Notes: generated from the letters alone by a model not told the origin. A stretch of DNA of 64,000 bases from Lachnospiraceae bacterium (GCA_017430085.1 JAFRNR010000038.1:1-64000), one strand, 5' to 3'; counted from the stretch's first letter, positions 23,085 through 32,463 are shown. Made by a program: numbers and translations.

Positions 23085-26000
23085 TGAAAGACATCTTCAT
23101 TCAGGTCGTTACTTTAAGTTTGTCCGCCGCCCTGATCGCCGCCCTGGTGATGGCGCTGCGGCTGGCGCTCCGCAAAAGCCCGCGCTTCATCGTCTGCGCG
23201 CTCTGGGCCCTGGTCGCGGTACGCCTGCTGATCCCGGTGCTGCCGGAAAGCAAGGTGTCCGTAGTGCCCAGCGCCGTGAGCAGCGGCAGCGTGGTGGAAG
23301 AAGTCGCGGCCCGGCCGGTGGAACCCGTCGTGCGGGTCAGCCAGAAAGAGCCGCGCTATGTCAAGATCATTGAAAAAACACCGCAGATCCCCGTGAAATA
23401 TGAGGCCGGCGAAGCCTATGTGGAAGTCTCCGAAAAGACGTTGGATGCGCCGAAGACCGTCGGCACGAGCATCGTCCCGGTCCTGGCCTGGAGCTGGCTC
23501 GGCGGCACGGTACTCATGATGGGCTACATGCTCTTCAGTTACCTGCGCATCTGGCGCAAAGTGCGCATCTCCGTGCGGGACAACGGCAACGTTTACCTGT
23601 GCGACACCATCGCCTCCCCCTTCATCCTCGGCATGTTCCGCCCGAAGATCTACATCCCGTCTGAACTGGCGGAGAAGGACAAGGCTTACGTGATGGCGCA
23701 CGAGCAGGCGCACCTCAAGCGCCTCGACCATGTCTGGAAACCGCTGGGCTGGCTGCTGCTTTCCGTGCACTGGTTCAACCCGGTGATGTGGGCGGCCTAC
23801 ATCCTGCTCTGCCGCGATATCGAGCTGGCCTGCGACGAAAAAGTCACCGGCCGCGAAGGCGACGGCTTCCGCAAGGCCTATTCCGAGGCCCTGCTGGCCT
23901 GCAGCATGCCCGCCCGCTTGGTCACCGCCTGCCCGCTGGCCTTCGGCGAAGTCGGCGTCAAGACCCGCATCAGATCCGTCCTGAATTATAAGCGCCCGGC
24001 CTTCTGGATCCTGGCCGTGACCCTGGCGGCCTGCCTGATCGCCGCCGGCTGTGCCCTGACCAACCCGACCCAGCCGGCCACGACGCCGGACCAGACCGTC
24101 GCGCCAACGGATAAAACGGAGACGCCGACCGACAAAACCGACGCGCCGACCGACCCCTCCGTCCAGCCTACCGCCACGCAGGAACCCGCGACCGAACCCG
24201 GCCCTACGGATCCGACCGTTTCGCCGGACATTCCGCAGGATAACGTGAAGAAAGTCTCCCTGACCTCCGATCAGGAAGGCGTCATGCTGGCAGAGCGGGT
24301 ATCTCACTGGGATACCGGGATCGTCCCGGCGGACCTGTATAAAGATGACCTGGGCACGTCCTTTTATATCCTGGACCGGGGCGGGAAGCAGATCCTGAAG
24401 AAAGTCGGAGATCAGATAAGCACCTTGTCCCTGGATTTCTGCATAGACCCCCAGCGCTTCCTCTTTGCGCACGAGCACGTAGAAGAGCCGGGCCTGGAAA
24501 CGACCCCGCTCACGACCGCGCAGGTGAGCTACGTGCTCAGCAGCGAAGCGCTCTACCGTCTGCCCATGGCCTGGGCGGAGCTCTTTAACGACGACCCGAC
24601 CACCTATGAAACCATCGCCCTGCCGGACGGTCTCCGCGGAGAAGACGTCAGGGATCTGATCCTGAGCGGCGAAGGAGATCAGCGCAGCCCCGTGCTGATC
24701 ACGGATTCCAAAGGGAATTTCAAACTGCAGGCGGACCATCAGACCTGGGAACCGACCAAATCGGGCTACAGCGTCGTCTGGACTGATGAAAACACGCTGG
24801 ATGTCTTTACGGAACAGGTATGCTGGGAGATCACCATGCCCCGGCAGGAGGTCCGGGTACTGGCGGAACCTACGGAAGAAGAACTGCTGATCCTGGCCCC
24901 TGTGGAAAAAGCCGAGGCTTTCGTGTATCACTTCCGCGGCGGGTACTGCTATACCAGCGGCATCCAGATGATTGACTGGGAGATGGTCCCCGGGAACTAT
25001 GCCCGCTTTACGGGCGGCACCGTATACGTGATGGCTCCCCGCGAGAGCGGCATCGATATCCAGTCCCTGAACCCCGGCGTCTCCTCCGTCTATGTGGAAG
25101 GCCGGAAAGAAGACCTGACCGCCCGCCGCGCGGAGATCCTGGCCGGCGAAGTGCTGCCGCTGTACGGCGGCAATTACGTGGACGAAAATTACCGCGGCTT
25201 CCTGATCGACATGGACGGCGACGGCACCGTCGAGGAGATCGGCATCGCCCCCGGCCTGGGCAACGACCACGCCCTGACCTGGGAACTGACCCTGAACGGC
25301 CGCCCCGCCGGCATCAGTTGGATGAACTATGCAGTGAGCTCGGCTTACGGCTCCCCGTATGCGAACGATCAGATCCAATGGCCGGACGAAGGCAACTTCA
25401 GCCGTGAGGGCCATTACCAGATGTACCTGTCCACCCTGGACGGCGAACACATCCTCCTCTTCCTGGAGGAGCATGACAGCAGCAACAGTCAGATCTACGG
25501 CCTGGACTTCATGGAATACCGGGGCGATGAGACCCTCATCTCTACCGCCCGCACCCGTATCCGCCGTTATACCGGTTCAATGGAGACCAGCTTCACTCCG
25601 AATCTGCCGCTCGCCGAATACATCGCCCGCGGCTGGCTGGTCCGCCCCGCGGACGGCGACAAACTGGACGTGAACGGCGACGGGAAAGAGAACACTATCC
25701 GTGTCGTGAACCACCTCTCCGAGACCGGCTACCCGATCTACCACAGCGAAGACTTCCCGTTCAATAAGGAATCCATGAAGATTGGCAACTGCTGGCCTTA
25801 CAGCGAATTCGTCGCGGTGGACGGCGGCGAAGCCTACGCGGTCGTCCATCAGGTGGATGGCAGGACCGACGATTTCGGCGCGAAAAAGCTCCTGAGCTTC
25901 CGCTACGGCGACCTGTATTACATCGCCAACGACCTCGGCGGCTACGACCTGATCGGCGAGCTCTGCCTGAACGGCGCCACCGTCACCGCGCGCTACCGCC

Positions 26001-28735
26001 TGACGGATCAGGACCTGAACCCGGCGGTGTCTGCGAAAGATGTTGACAAGGCCGGATTCCGCGCGGTCAGCGGCTGGAGCCATCCTCTGCCGGGCAGCCG
26101 TGGATCGGATGAACTCGTGCTGCGGTACTTCCGGGAAACGGAGGAAGCCGCCGGCGGCGTCCCGGTCTTCGAATGGGAACTGAAAATGCTGGACCGCATC
26201 TTCGGCGACGCCTTTGCGGACCATTTCCTGCTGGATGAATACGAAGACGTGCGGGATATCGACCTGTCCCTGCTGTTCTATGACGGCCTCCGCACCGGTG
26301 CGGCGCCGCAGCCCGGCACCCTCGTGACCGGCGACGAAGAAGCCGAAGTGCTGGCCCTGATGGGCGAAACGCAAGTGTTTCAGCCGCTGTGGAAAATGGA
26401 CCGCCAGGCCGTGGAAGACGTCTTCCGGGAATACACCGGGTACGGCCTGTCGGAAGCCTCCGGCGAAGCTCCCTGGTTTTATGTGGAGAAATACGATGCC
26501 TGGTATTACCTGCTAAGCGATACCGCTATGTCGTCCTATCGGATCGTGGACGCCTACAATCATGCTGACGGCAGCTGCGACGTCCTGTGGCAGGGACGCG
26601 GTCTGACCACCTACGGCATCGTGACCCTGCGGTGGGGCTTCGGGTACTCGGGTTTTGCCATCCTGTCCAACCGCGTGATCACGGATCAGGACGTGGACGG
26701 TTTCACCGCTTCCGGCGTCCTGCGGGCCGCGGGCACGAAAGTCCTGGACTACGGCTCAGCGGACGTCCGGTATTACCGCGAGATCGAATGGGACGGCAGT
26801 CCGGTCCTTCCGGCGGACTTCAGTTACAGCTCGGAGACAGGGATGCTGATCCTTGACCGGCTGGGCAAACGCCTGATCTATCAGAATACGATGGGAGAGA
26901 CAGGTTCTTCCGCACTGGATTTCTGTGCCGATCCCGAACGGATGGCCCAATATGGTGATTATATATACATCCTGGACGGGGCGGAAGTACTGGAACTGAA
27001 GTCGGATCTTTATCACTATTCCGTCTCATCCGATGCGGAACTCCTGCGGCGGATCCCGCTGCCGGACGGCGTGCAGGCGGCGGACGTGCAGGACATGTAC
27101 TGCACGCTGCTGCCCGGGACCGCGGAACCCGTTCTGGTGCTGATCGCCGGGGATCAGGGGAATTATCAGTTCTGGAACATCAAAAATGCTTTTGAGCCGA
27201 CCGGCCTGGGCTGGCACATGGAACGGCAGGGGACTAACGTCCATATCTGGGCGGATTGGCCCAACTGGGGGACGTACAGGGTCAGCTGGGATCTGGAGAT
27301 CCCGGCGGGAGACGTCCGGATCGTGGACATGCAGAACAACGATTACGGCAAATATCTGCTTCTCTATGTGCGGGAAGCAAACGCTGACCAGGCCGAACTC
27401 CGCCGCTATGATCTGGCGGGCCGGCTGGAAGCGGTCAGCCGGATAGACCTGTCGGATCTGGTGCAGAAAGATGCCGTACTGACCGATTTCGGTGATCCCT
27501 GGACCGTCGCGGTCCACCGTTACGACGGTTTGTACCGCTACAGTATCCAGCCGGGTGTGAACCATCTGGAGAGAGAACCGCTCTATTTTGACCTGCATGC
27601 CAAGGATGCAAAAGAAGAAAGCATTCTGCAGGGCGAGATCGTGGATCTGTCGTTCATGGAACCGGTCTACTATGTCGGTGACCGCGGGACCGGCGTCGCC
27701 ATCGACCTGGATCAGGACGGGACCGTGGACACGATCTCCCTGGAACCCAGCGTGAACCCGGACGGCAGACAGGGACTGGAATTTTATTACAACGGCCAGC
27801 CCGCCGGCGTCAGCCGGGACCTCTCCCTCTACCGGCAGGGACAGGTCACAGAGAGCGAAGAAGCGGCATTCTTTACCGGCGAAGACGGATATAAGTTTTG
27901 GCTGGCCAGCCTGGACGGGAAGACAATCAACCTGATCATGAGCAACGATCAGCGCACGCTGGCAGTAGAGTTCATCCTGCTGCAGAGCGACTTCGGCGGT
28001 GTGAAAGACGCTTATTTCGCCCGGGTGCGCCTGCGCGGCGAAGGGAAGACCATCAACGATCTTGTCCCCTGCCAGGGCATTCAGAAATACCGGGAAGACG
28101 GCTGGACGGAAGGCCCGTCCGCGCAGACGGAGGAGCCCGCGGACCGGATCGTCATCAACCTGTTCCCTGAGGGCGATACCTACTCTATGCCCATAGCCGC
28201 GGAAGTCGCGCAGGACGATCCGCTGTTTGAAGCGATGTCCTGGGAGGAACTGGCGGCGTATTACGGACTGACCATAAACCCGGAAGCGATCGCCTCTCTC
28301 ATAGAATCTTTCACGGGAGAACCGTTTACTTATGAAACGGCAATATTTCTTATGCCTTCCTCCGGAATATACCGGAACGGAGAATATGTTTACGATGTAA
28401 ACACCCTGGAATTCCGCAGCACGGCAAAAAACAGCCACCGGTCCGTGACGATAGGATTCTCCCGTGACACCAATGTTCTCCAACCCAAAGCCGAGAGTTA
28501 TTATAGCTTTGAAGCGAAACGCGTCGAGGCAGAGACGCAGTATGAAGCGTCCTGCATTTCCGGGGTCGAATGCTACATCGGACAAACAGTTTATAACGAC
28601 GGTTCCGTAGTAAAATCGGTCTATGAAACCGATCTGCACCAGCCGGTCCTGACGATCGTAACAAGCGGCCTGACGGAAGAACAGGTGACCGCCCTGCTGG
28701 GTGAACTGTTCAAAGAACTGGGAATCAAGAGGTAG
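23084..28735 (+). CDS. Giant M56/BlaR1-type membrane metalloprotease receptor with a duplicated ectodomain
   Basis: 1883 residues, about three times the length of BlaR1/MecR1. Residues 1-320 form the M56 part: helices at about 5-27, 35-52, 128-152 and 222-242, zinc motif HEQAH at 206-210, the downstream acidic ligand in ELACDEKV (E247), and a last helix at about 305-325. A Thr/Pro linker (330-385) follows, then about 1500 residues of beta-rich ectodomain. Calcium-loop-like motifs appear in it: DMDGDGTVEEIGI, DVNGDGKENTIRV, DLDQDGTVDTISL. A module at about 24340-25710 recurs at about 26815-28155. I find no convincing penicillin-binding serine module, so the ligand need not be a beta-lactam. 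ATG 23084 is preferred over GTG 23081 because AAGGAGG is seven bases upstream. It should cleave or trigger cleavage of the upstream BlaI. Confidence 0.9.
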   Translation: MKDIFIQVVTLSLSAALIAALVMALRLALRKSPRFIVCALWALVAVRLLIPVLPESKVSVVPSAVSSGSVVEEVAARPVEPVVRVSQKEPRYVKIIEKTPQIPVKYEAGEAYVEVSEKTLDAPKTVGTSIVPVLAWSWLGGTVLMMGYMLFSYLRIWRKVRISVRDNGNVYLCDTIASPFILGMFRPKIYIPSELAEKDKAYVMAHEQAHLKRLDHVWKPLGWLLLSVHWFNPVMWAAYILLCRDIELACDEKVTGREGDGFRKAYSEALLACSMPARLVTACPLAFGEVGVKTRIRSVLNYKRPAFWILAVTLAACLIAAGCALTNPTQPATTPDQTVAPTDKTETPTDKTDAPTDPSVQPTATQEPATEPGPTDPTVSPDIPQDNVKKVSLTSDQEGVMLAERVSHWDTGIVPADLYKDDLGTSFYILDRGGKQILKKVGDQISTLSLDFCIDPQRFLFAHEHVEEPGLETTPLTTAQVSYVLSSEALYRLPMAWAELFNDDPTTYETIALPDGLRGEDVRDLILSGEGDQRSPVLITDSKGNFKLQADHQTWEPTKSGYSVVWTDENTLDVFTEQVCWEITMPRQEVRVLAEPTEEELLILAPVEKAEAFVYHFRGGYCYTSGIQMIDWEMVPGNYARFTGGTVYVMAPRESGIDIQSLNPGVSSVYVEGRKEDLTARRAEILAGEVLPLYGGNYVDENYRGFLIDMDGDGTVEEIGIAPGLGNDHALTWELTLNGRPAGISWMNYAVSSAYGSPYANDQIQWPDEGNFSREGHYQMYLSTLDGEHILLFLEEHDSSNSQIYGLDFMEYRGDETLISTARTRIRRYTGSMETSFTPNLPLAEYIARGWLVRPADGDKLDVNGDGKENTIRVVNHLSETGYPIYHSEDFPFNKESMKIGNCWPYSEFVAVDGGEAYAVVHQVDGRTDDFGAKKLLSFRYGDLYYIANDLGGYDLIGELCLNGATVTARYRLTDQDLNPAVSAKDVDKAGFRAVSGWSHPLPGSRGSDELVLRYFRETEEAAGGVPVFEWELKMLDRIFGDAFADHFLLDEYEDVRDIDLSLLFYDGLRTGAAPQPGTLVTGDEEAEVLALMGETQVFQPLWKMDRQAVEDVFREYTGYGLSEASGEAPWFYVEKYDAWYYLLSDTAMSSYRIVDAYNHADGSCDVLWQGRGLTTYGIVTLRWGFGYSGFAILSNRVITDQDVDGFTASGVLRAAGTKVLDYGSADVRYYREIEWDGSPVLPADFSYSSETGMLILDRLGKRLIYQNTMGETGSSALDFCADPERMAQYGDYIYILDGAEVLELKSDLYHYSVSSDAELLRRIPLPDGVQAADVQDMYCTLLPGTAEPVLVLIAGDQGNYQFWNIKNAFEPTGLGWHMERQGTNVHIWADWPNWGTYRVSWDLEIPAGDVRIVDMQNNDYGKYLLLYVREANADQAELRRYDLAGRLEAVSRIDLSDLVQKDAVLTDFGDPWTVAVHRYDGLYRYSIQPGVNHLEREPLYFDLHAKDAKEESILQGEIVDLSFMEPVYYVGDRGTGVAIDLDQDGTVDTISLEPSVNPDGRQGLEFYYNGQPAGVSRDLSLYRQGQVTESEEAAFFTGEDGYKFWLASLDGKTINLIMSNDQRTLAVEFILLQSDFGGVKDAYFARVRLRGEGKTINDLVPCQGIQKYREDGWTEGPSAQTEEPADRIVINLFPEGDTYSMPIAAEVAQDDPLFEAMSWEELAAYYGLTINPEAIASLIESFTGEPFTYETAIFLMPSSGIYRNGEYVYDVNTLEFRSTAKNSHRSVTIGFSRDTNVLQPKAESYYSFEAKRVEAETQYEASCISGVECYIGQTVYNDGSVVKSVYETDLHQPVLTIVTSGLTEEQVTALLGELFKELGIKR

Positions 28736-28763
28736 CTGCCTGATAACAGGCACGATATCGCAC

Positions 28764-28790
28764 AAAAAAGGGCGGCCATCAGGCCGCCCG
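28764..28790 (-). terminator. Intrinsic terminator for alaX
   Basis: Stem GGGCGGCC, ATCA, GGCCGCCC (28770-28789). On the minus strand it is followed by TTTTTTGTG. It lies 40 bases downstream of the alaX stop. It may also hold back plus-strand readthrough from the receptor gene, though without a T-run on that side. Confidence 0.75.
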
Positions 28791-28802
28791 CTTTGCAGGT
28801 GG

Positions 28803-28832
28803 GTTATGGGGACGGTTCTCGGTGGGCGATTT
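28803..28832. repeat. Repeat family A copy (variant ending CGGTGGGCGATTTT)
   Basis: GGGGACGGTTCTCGGTGGGC then GATTTTT. The same variant, inverted, occurs twice in tandem at 54101-54166. Confidence 0.75.
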
Positions 28833-29996
28833 TTATGTCATCTTCCCGCGGATAAACCGTTCCACCTCCCGCACGTCCCCGTGCAGCGTCCCCTGCACGA
28901 AATGCGGCTTCCCCCCGCCCCGCCCGGAGAACGTCTCGTTCAGTTCTTTCGCCAGCGCCCGCAGGTCGCCGCCTTCCTGCCCCAGGACGTAGCGGATGCC
29001 GTCCTCGCCGCAGTCGGAGAGGACGGCGCAGAGGCCGCCGCAGGTCTGCATCACGGCGTCCGCGAGGCGGCGGGCGGAGTCGACGCTCATGTTTTCTTCG
29101 AGCAGCAGCACGGAGCCTTTGCCGGCCAGGGCGGCTGCTTTTTCTTCGATGGCCCGGGTCTCGAGCGCGGCCAGCCGCTCGCGCATGGTCTGAGCCTCTT
29201 TCTTCAGCCGCAGCACGGCCGCTGCGGTCTCAGTTTCTTTCGCGGACAGCGCGACGGAGATCTGATGGTTCTGGTCTCCGATCTGCTGCACGTACCGGAG
29301 CGCCCGCTCGCCGCACAGCATCTCGATGCGCGTGCCGCCCCGATGCGCCTGGCAGCTGACGAACCGGATCAGCCCCACCTCGCCGGTATACCGCACGTGC
29401 GTCCCGCAGCAGGCGCAGATGTCCGTGCCCGGATATTCCACCAGCCGGATCTGTCCGGACAGGTCCTTGATGTCCTTCTTCGTGCGGAATTCCGTGTGCG
29501 CCAGCTCTTCCGGCGACGGCGTATGGATCCGCACCGGCGTATTCGCGCGCACGGCGCGGTTCGCCTCGTCCTCCACCACGCGGAGCTCCTCCCAGGTGAT
29601 GGGCACGTTATAATCGATGACCACGAACGGGTCGGAGATGTGGAATCCCACGTTATCGCAGTGGAAATGCGTGCAGATCAGCCCGCTGGCCATGTGCTCG
29701 CCGGAATGCTGCTGCATCATGTCGCGGCGCCGCGCCTCGTCCACGCGCCCGTGCACGGCGGCCCCGACCTCGAACGGCTCGGGACAGAAATGCCGGATAT
29801 CCTCCCCGGCCTCCTTTACGAACGTCACCGGGACGCCGTCCAGCCACCCCAGATCCGTCGGCTGACCGCCGCCCTCCGGATAAAACGCCGTCCGGTCCAG
29901 CGTGACCGCCCAGCCGCCCTTATCCTTCTCACACGCCGTCACAACGGCCTCAAACTCCACCAGATAAGGATCCTGATAATACAGCTTCTCTGTCAT
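28833..29996 (-). CDS. alaX: Alanyl-tRNA editing protein, AlaX-L type
   Basis: 387 residues. It resembles the editing half of alanyl-tRNA synthetase and should hydrolyse Ser-tRNA(Ala) (or Gly-tRNA(Ala)) in trans. The zinc-binding pair is QHSGEHM (H97, H101), with CGTH (C196, H200) completing the site. The N-terminal barrel ends with RTAFYPEGGGQPTD, and the C-terminal 150 residues form a coiled-coil plus DHHA1-type domain (GKGSVLLLEEN..., SGRGGGKPHFVQG), the longer AlaX-L form. The gene stands alone between its own promoter (30030) and terminator (28764). ATG 29996 is used; no better upstream site is seen. Confidence 0.93.
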   Translation of the reverse strand: MTEKLYYQDPYLVEFEAVVTACEKDKGGWAVTLDRTAFYPEGGGQPTDLGWLDGVPVTFVKEAGEDIRHFCPEPFEVGAAVHGRVDEARRRDMMQQHSGEHMASGLICTHFHCDNVGFHISDPFVVIDYNVPITWEELRVVEDEANRAVRANTPVRIHTPSPEELAHTEFRTKKDIKDLSGQIRLVEYPGTDICACCGTHVRYTGEVGLIRFVSCQAHRGGTRIEMLCGERALRYVQQIGDQNHQISVALSAKETETAAAVLRLKKEAQTMRERLAALETRAIEEKAAALAGKGSVLLLEENMSVDSARRLADAVMQTCGGLCAVLSDCGEDGIRYVLGQEGGDLRALAKELNETFSGRGGGKPHFVQGTLHGDVREVERFIRGKMT

Positions 29997-30029
29997 ACCC
30001 GCCTCCGCGTACTCTTATAAACTGTTTCC

Positions 30030-30058
30030 ATTCTACCCGACTTTCTACCAAAAAACAA
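30030..30058 (-). promoter_or_regulatory. Possible alaX promoter
   Basis: On minus, TTGTTT, a 17-base spacer and TAGAAT (five of six), 34 bases before the start codon. Confidence 0.45.
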
Positions 30059-30062
30059 GACG

Positions 30063-30183
30063 GTGCCACTGGGGGACGGTTCCGGGCGGCCCTGTTTTGC
30101 TGCTTCCCGGGCCGATGAAACATCGGCCCCTACAGCTTGTTTGGCGTCATTCCTCCGCCGCAGGGGCCGTTGTGCCAACGGCT
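30063..30183. repeat. Repeat cluster A, B, B
   Basis: GGGGGACGGTTCC (A) at about 30071-30083 with a GCGGCCCTGTTTTGC end, B at 30109-30133 (GGGCCGATG, AAA, CATCGGCCCCTAC, a compensated stem change), and B at 30161-30183 (GGGGCCGTTG, TGC, CAACGGC). The paired change in the middle copy keeps the hairpin, which favours selection on structure. Confidence 0.8.
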
Positions 30184-30212
30184 CGCTGTTCAAAGGACTA
30201 TTTCACTTCTTA

Positions 30213-30241
30213 TTTACTTTCCGCCCGTTTTCGGCTATGAT
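30213..30241 (+). promoter_or_regulatory. Predicted promoter of the GIN-domain lipoprotein gene
   Basis: TTTACT, a 17-base spacer, then TATGAT (five of six), 39 bases upstream of the TTG start. Confidence 0.55.
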
Positions 30242-30280
30242 AAGAAAAACAGAGTGCTGCTCCTCTGAAGGAGGGTTATT

Positions 30281-31180
30281 TTGAAACGATTCTATTTACT
30301 ATTGATGCTGGCCGGGCTGCTGTCGCTGTGCGCCTGCGGCACCGGGCTGAAGCAGGAGGTCGCCAGGACGGGGGCCGTCTCGGTCAGGACGGAGGAAGGT
30401 GAGGCATCTTCGCTGGAGATCAGGAACATCACGCTGACGGAATATGTGGGCACGGTCGGCCCGCACGTGGTGATCGGATCGGACGGCAAGGCGGCGCGGG
30501 TGGAACTGGAAGGCCCGTCGGATCTGCTGGAGGAGATCAAGGTCGAATTCTCCGGCAGACAGCTGAAGATCAGCGGCGATGCCTCCGTATGCTACCGGAT
30601 CACGGAAGACCTGACCGTCCGCCTGCTGAATTATGATTTCGAGACGCTGCATTTTGCCGGCGCCTGCCGCGTCGAGGCGGAAACGATACTCGGCGTGCCG
30701 TCACCGCAGGAGACGGCCGGCCGGAAACTGGAGATCAAAATGTCCGGTGCCAGTTCGCTGACGGCCCTGACGATCCGGACCGGCTCGCTGGTCATGGACT
30801 TCAGCGGCGCCAGCACGTTTACGGCCGGACTCATTGAGTGCGATACCTGGAAGCAGGACGTCAGCGGCGCTTCGACCCTGACGGTCAGCGAATGCCATGT
30901 CACCGGCGATACCACCTGGAACGCCAGCGGCGCTTCCCGTCTGACGGCCGCGGGCCAGGGAAAAGACCTGTATGCGGTGCTCAGCGGCGCGTCGGTCGTG
31001 TCCGCCCCGGACTGTGAATTCGTCAAGGCGACCCTGACCCTCAGCGGCGCCGCTACGCTGGACTGCTGGGTGACGCAGCTGCTGGGCGGCAGCATCACCG
31101 GCGGCTCCTCGGTCTATTATAAGGGAGACCCTTCCCTGGCCGCCCATACGGGCAGCAGTTCGCGCCTGGAGAAGAGATAG
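30281..31180 (+). CDS. GIN-domain (DUF2807-like) lipoprotein
   Basis: 299 residues from a TTG start at 30281, chosen because GAAGGAGGG stands seven bases upstream and the signal peptide begins there. Lipobox SLCACG predicts lipidation at Cys19. The body is a beta-helix-like repeat region: MSGASSLTA, FSGASTFTA, VSGASTLTV, ASGASRLTA, LSGASVVSA and LSGAATLDC recur about every 20 to 30 residues, the pattern of the putative auto-transporter adhesin head GIN domain. The protein is exposed on the cell surface; function in the family is uncharacterised. It heads a three-gene run with a small cytoplasmic protein and a PAP2 phosphatase. Confidence 0.87.
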   Translation: MKRFYLLLMLAGLLSLCACGTGLKQEVARTGAVSVRTEEGEASSLEIRNITLTEYVGTVGPHVVIGSDGKAARVELEGPSDLLEEIKVEFSGRQLKISGDASVCYRITEDLTVRLLNYDFETLHFAGACRVEAETILGVPSPQETAGRKLEIKMSGASSLTALTIRTGSLVMDFSGASTFTAGLIECDTWKQDVSGASTLTVSECHVTGDTTWNASGASRLTAAGQGKDLYAVLSGASVVSAPDCEFVKATLTLSGAATLDCWVTQLLGGSITGGSSVYYKGDPSLAAHTGSSSRLEKR

Positions 31181-31189
31181 AGGTTATTT

Positions 31190-31636
31190 ATGGAAGAGAT
31201 CATTCTGAACAAGCAGCAGTTCCAGAGCCCGCCCTTCGGTCTGCACGACGCGGTCATTACCGAGATGCGCCTGAAGGACGAGACGGTGGTGCTCAGCTTC
31301 AAGGACGGCATCACGGTCAACCGCGAGCCCTACGAAAAAACGGGCCCGGCGGTCATCGAGATCCGCAACGTGGACCCGGATTTCTGCACGGTGACCTGGC
31401 TGAAGCCCACGGAAAAAGATAAACTGAAGGGCAAGCGCCTGAGCCTGTCCGATTTCCTGCCCGTGCGCTTCGGCCACGGGATCACCGTGGTCAGCGAACT
31501 GCACGGCTACAACCGCGTCAGTTTCCGCGGCGTCATGTTCCGCCGCCGTAAGGGCTCGCGTTCCCGCAAAATGGTGGAAGTGGAGCTGGACATCTACTTC
31601 TTCGGCGATATGGTCTATCTGATCAGGGAGAAATAA
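31190..31636 (+). CDS. Small protein of unknown function
   Basis: 148 residues, no membrane segment or signal peptide. It is rich in beta strands, with a repeated aromatic/basic alternation (HDAVITEMRLKDETVVLSF, VSFRGVMFRRRKGSRSRKMV, ending DIYFFGDMVYLIREK). This looks like the small immunity-protein-like or DUF-type beta sandwich found near secreted proteins in Firmicutes, but I cannot name it. ATG 31190 follows AGAGG, nine bases after the lipoprotein stop; the gene ends three bases before the PAP2 start. So the three genes are one operon. Confidence 0.8.
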   Translation: MEEIILNKQQFQSPPFGLHDAVITEMRLKDETVVLSFKDGITVNREPYEKTGPAVIEIRNVDPDFCTVTWLKPTEKDKLKGKRLSLSDFLPVRFGHGITVVSELHGYNRVSFRGVMFRRRKGSRSRKMVEVELDIYFFGDMVYLIREK

Positions 31637-31639
31637 AAC

Positions 31640-32299
31640 ATGCTGAAAAATAAACGACTGATAATCGCCGTCTGCTGGACGGCGGCCGCCCTCCTGTTCA
31701 CCCTGCTGATCAAACTGGTCGACGTGCGCAATGCGGGCGTGACGAATACCCCGCTGGGTTTCGCGGGGATCAATACCGCGATCCACGAAGCGCTGGGCAC
31801 CAGCTCCTTCCTGTATAAGGTCAGCAAAGTGCTGGGCATCTGCGCCATCCTGACGGCCCTGTTTTTCGGCGGCATGGGGGTCTGGCAGTGGTACAAACGG
31901 AAGAGCCTCCGGGAAGTGGACCGCGTGTTCTTCGTTCTGGCGGGCCTGTATGTGCTGACGGTGATCCTCTGGAAGGGCTTTGACTTCATCGCCCTCAATT
32001 ACCGCCCGGTCCTGGATCACGGCGCGGCGGAAGCGTCCTACCCCTCCACGCATACCATGATAGGGCTGGTCTTTTTCGGGAGCGCCGTCCCGCTGATCAT
32101 GACGTACATGAAGCCCGGCACGCTCCGCAAGGTCCTGGCCCTGTGCGCCATTGCCGCCGCCTTCCTGACCGTCCTGACGCGCTTCCTTTCCGGCGTCCAC
32201 TGGTTCACGGACATCATCGGCGGCCTCCTGATTTCCGGCGCCCTGCTGTCCTGGTTCTGGTTCTTTGCCAAACAGGAAAAAAGACCGGAGACCGCATAG
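31640..32299 (+). CDS. PAP2-family membrane phosphatase (second in window)
   Basis: 219 residues, five to six membrane helices. Motif order is KGFDFIALNYRP, YPSTHTMIGL and TRFLSGVHWFTDIIGG, matching phosphatase motifs 1 to 3 with the catalytic histidines present. Shorter than the protein at 7270-8205 and not closely similar to it, so these are not recent duplicates. The likely substrate is a polyprenyl or lipid phosphate. It is the last gene of the operon; a family C-like hairpin follows at 32341. Confidence 0.88.
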   Translation: MLKNKRLIIAVCWTAAALLFTLLIKLVDVRNAGVTNTPLGFAGINTAIHEALGTSSFLYKVSKVLGICAILTALFFGGMGVWQWYKRKSLREVDRVFFVLAGLYVLTVILWKGFDFIALNYRPVLDHGAAEASYPSTHTMIGLVFFGSAVPLIMTYMKPGTLRKVLALCAIAAAFLTVLTRFLSGVHWFTDIIGGLLISGALLSWFWFFAKQEKRPETA

Positions 32300-32340
32300 G
32301 AGCGAAAAAAGAGAGAAAATCACGGTATTACAACATATAG

Positions 32341-32360
32341 GGCGGGCCGCGAGGCCCGCC
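32341..32360. repeat. GC-rich hairpin between the PAP2 gene and the ribosomal operon
   Basis: GGCGGGCC, GCGA, GGCCCGCC with no T-run. It resembles family C in composition but not in its core, and may mark the end of the upstream transcript. Confidence 0.5.
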
Positions 32361-32434
32361 ACAACATATGGACGGCCCTTTCCGACGCTTAATTATCTAA
32401 ACAAAATCCCATGAAAAAACTTGCAAAAATAATC

Positions 32435-32463
32435 TTGTTTTTGGCGCGGTGATGTGGTAAAGT
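32435..32463 (+). promoter_or_regulatory. Predicted S10 operon promoter
   Basis: TTGTTT, a 17-base spacer and TAAAGT. It precedes the 230-base leader of rpsJ. Neither element is strong, but spacing and position fit the main ribosomal promoter. Confidence 0.45.

Noticed and set aside
23084-28735. Penicillin-binding (BlaR1 C-terminal) domain in the receptor
   Set aside because: I looked for an SxxK, SxN, KTG order in the ectodomain and did not find a convincing set. Family membership rests on the M56 part only.
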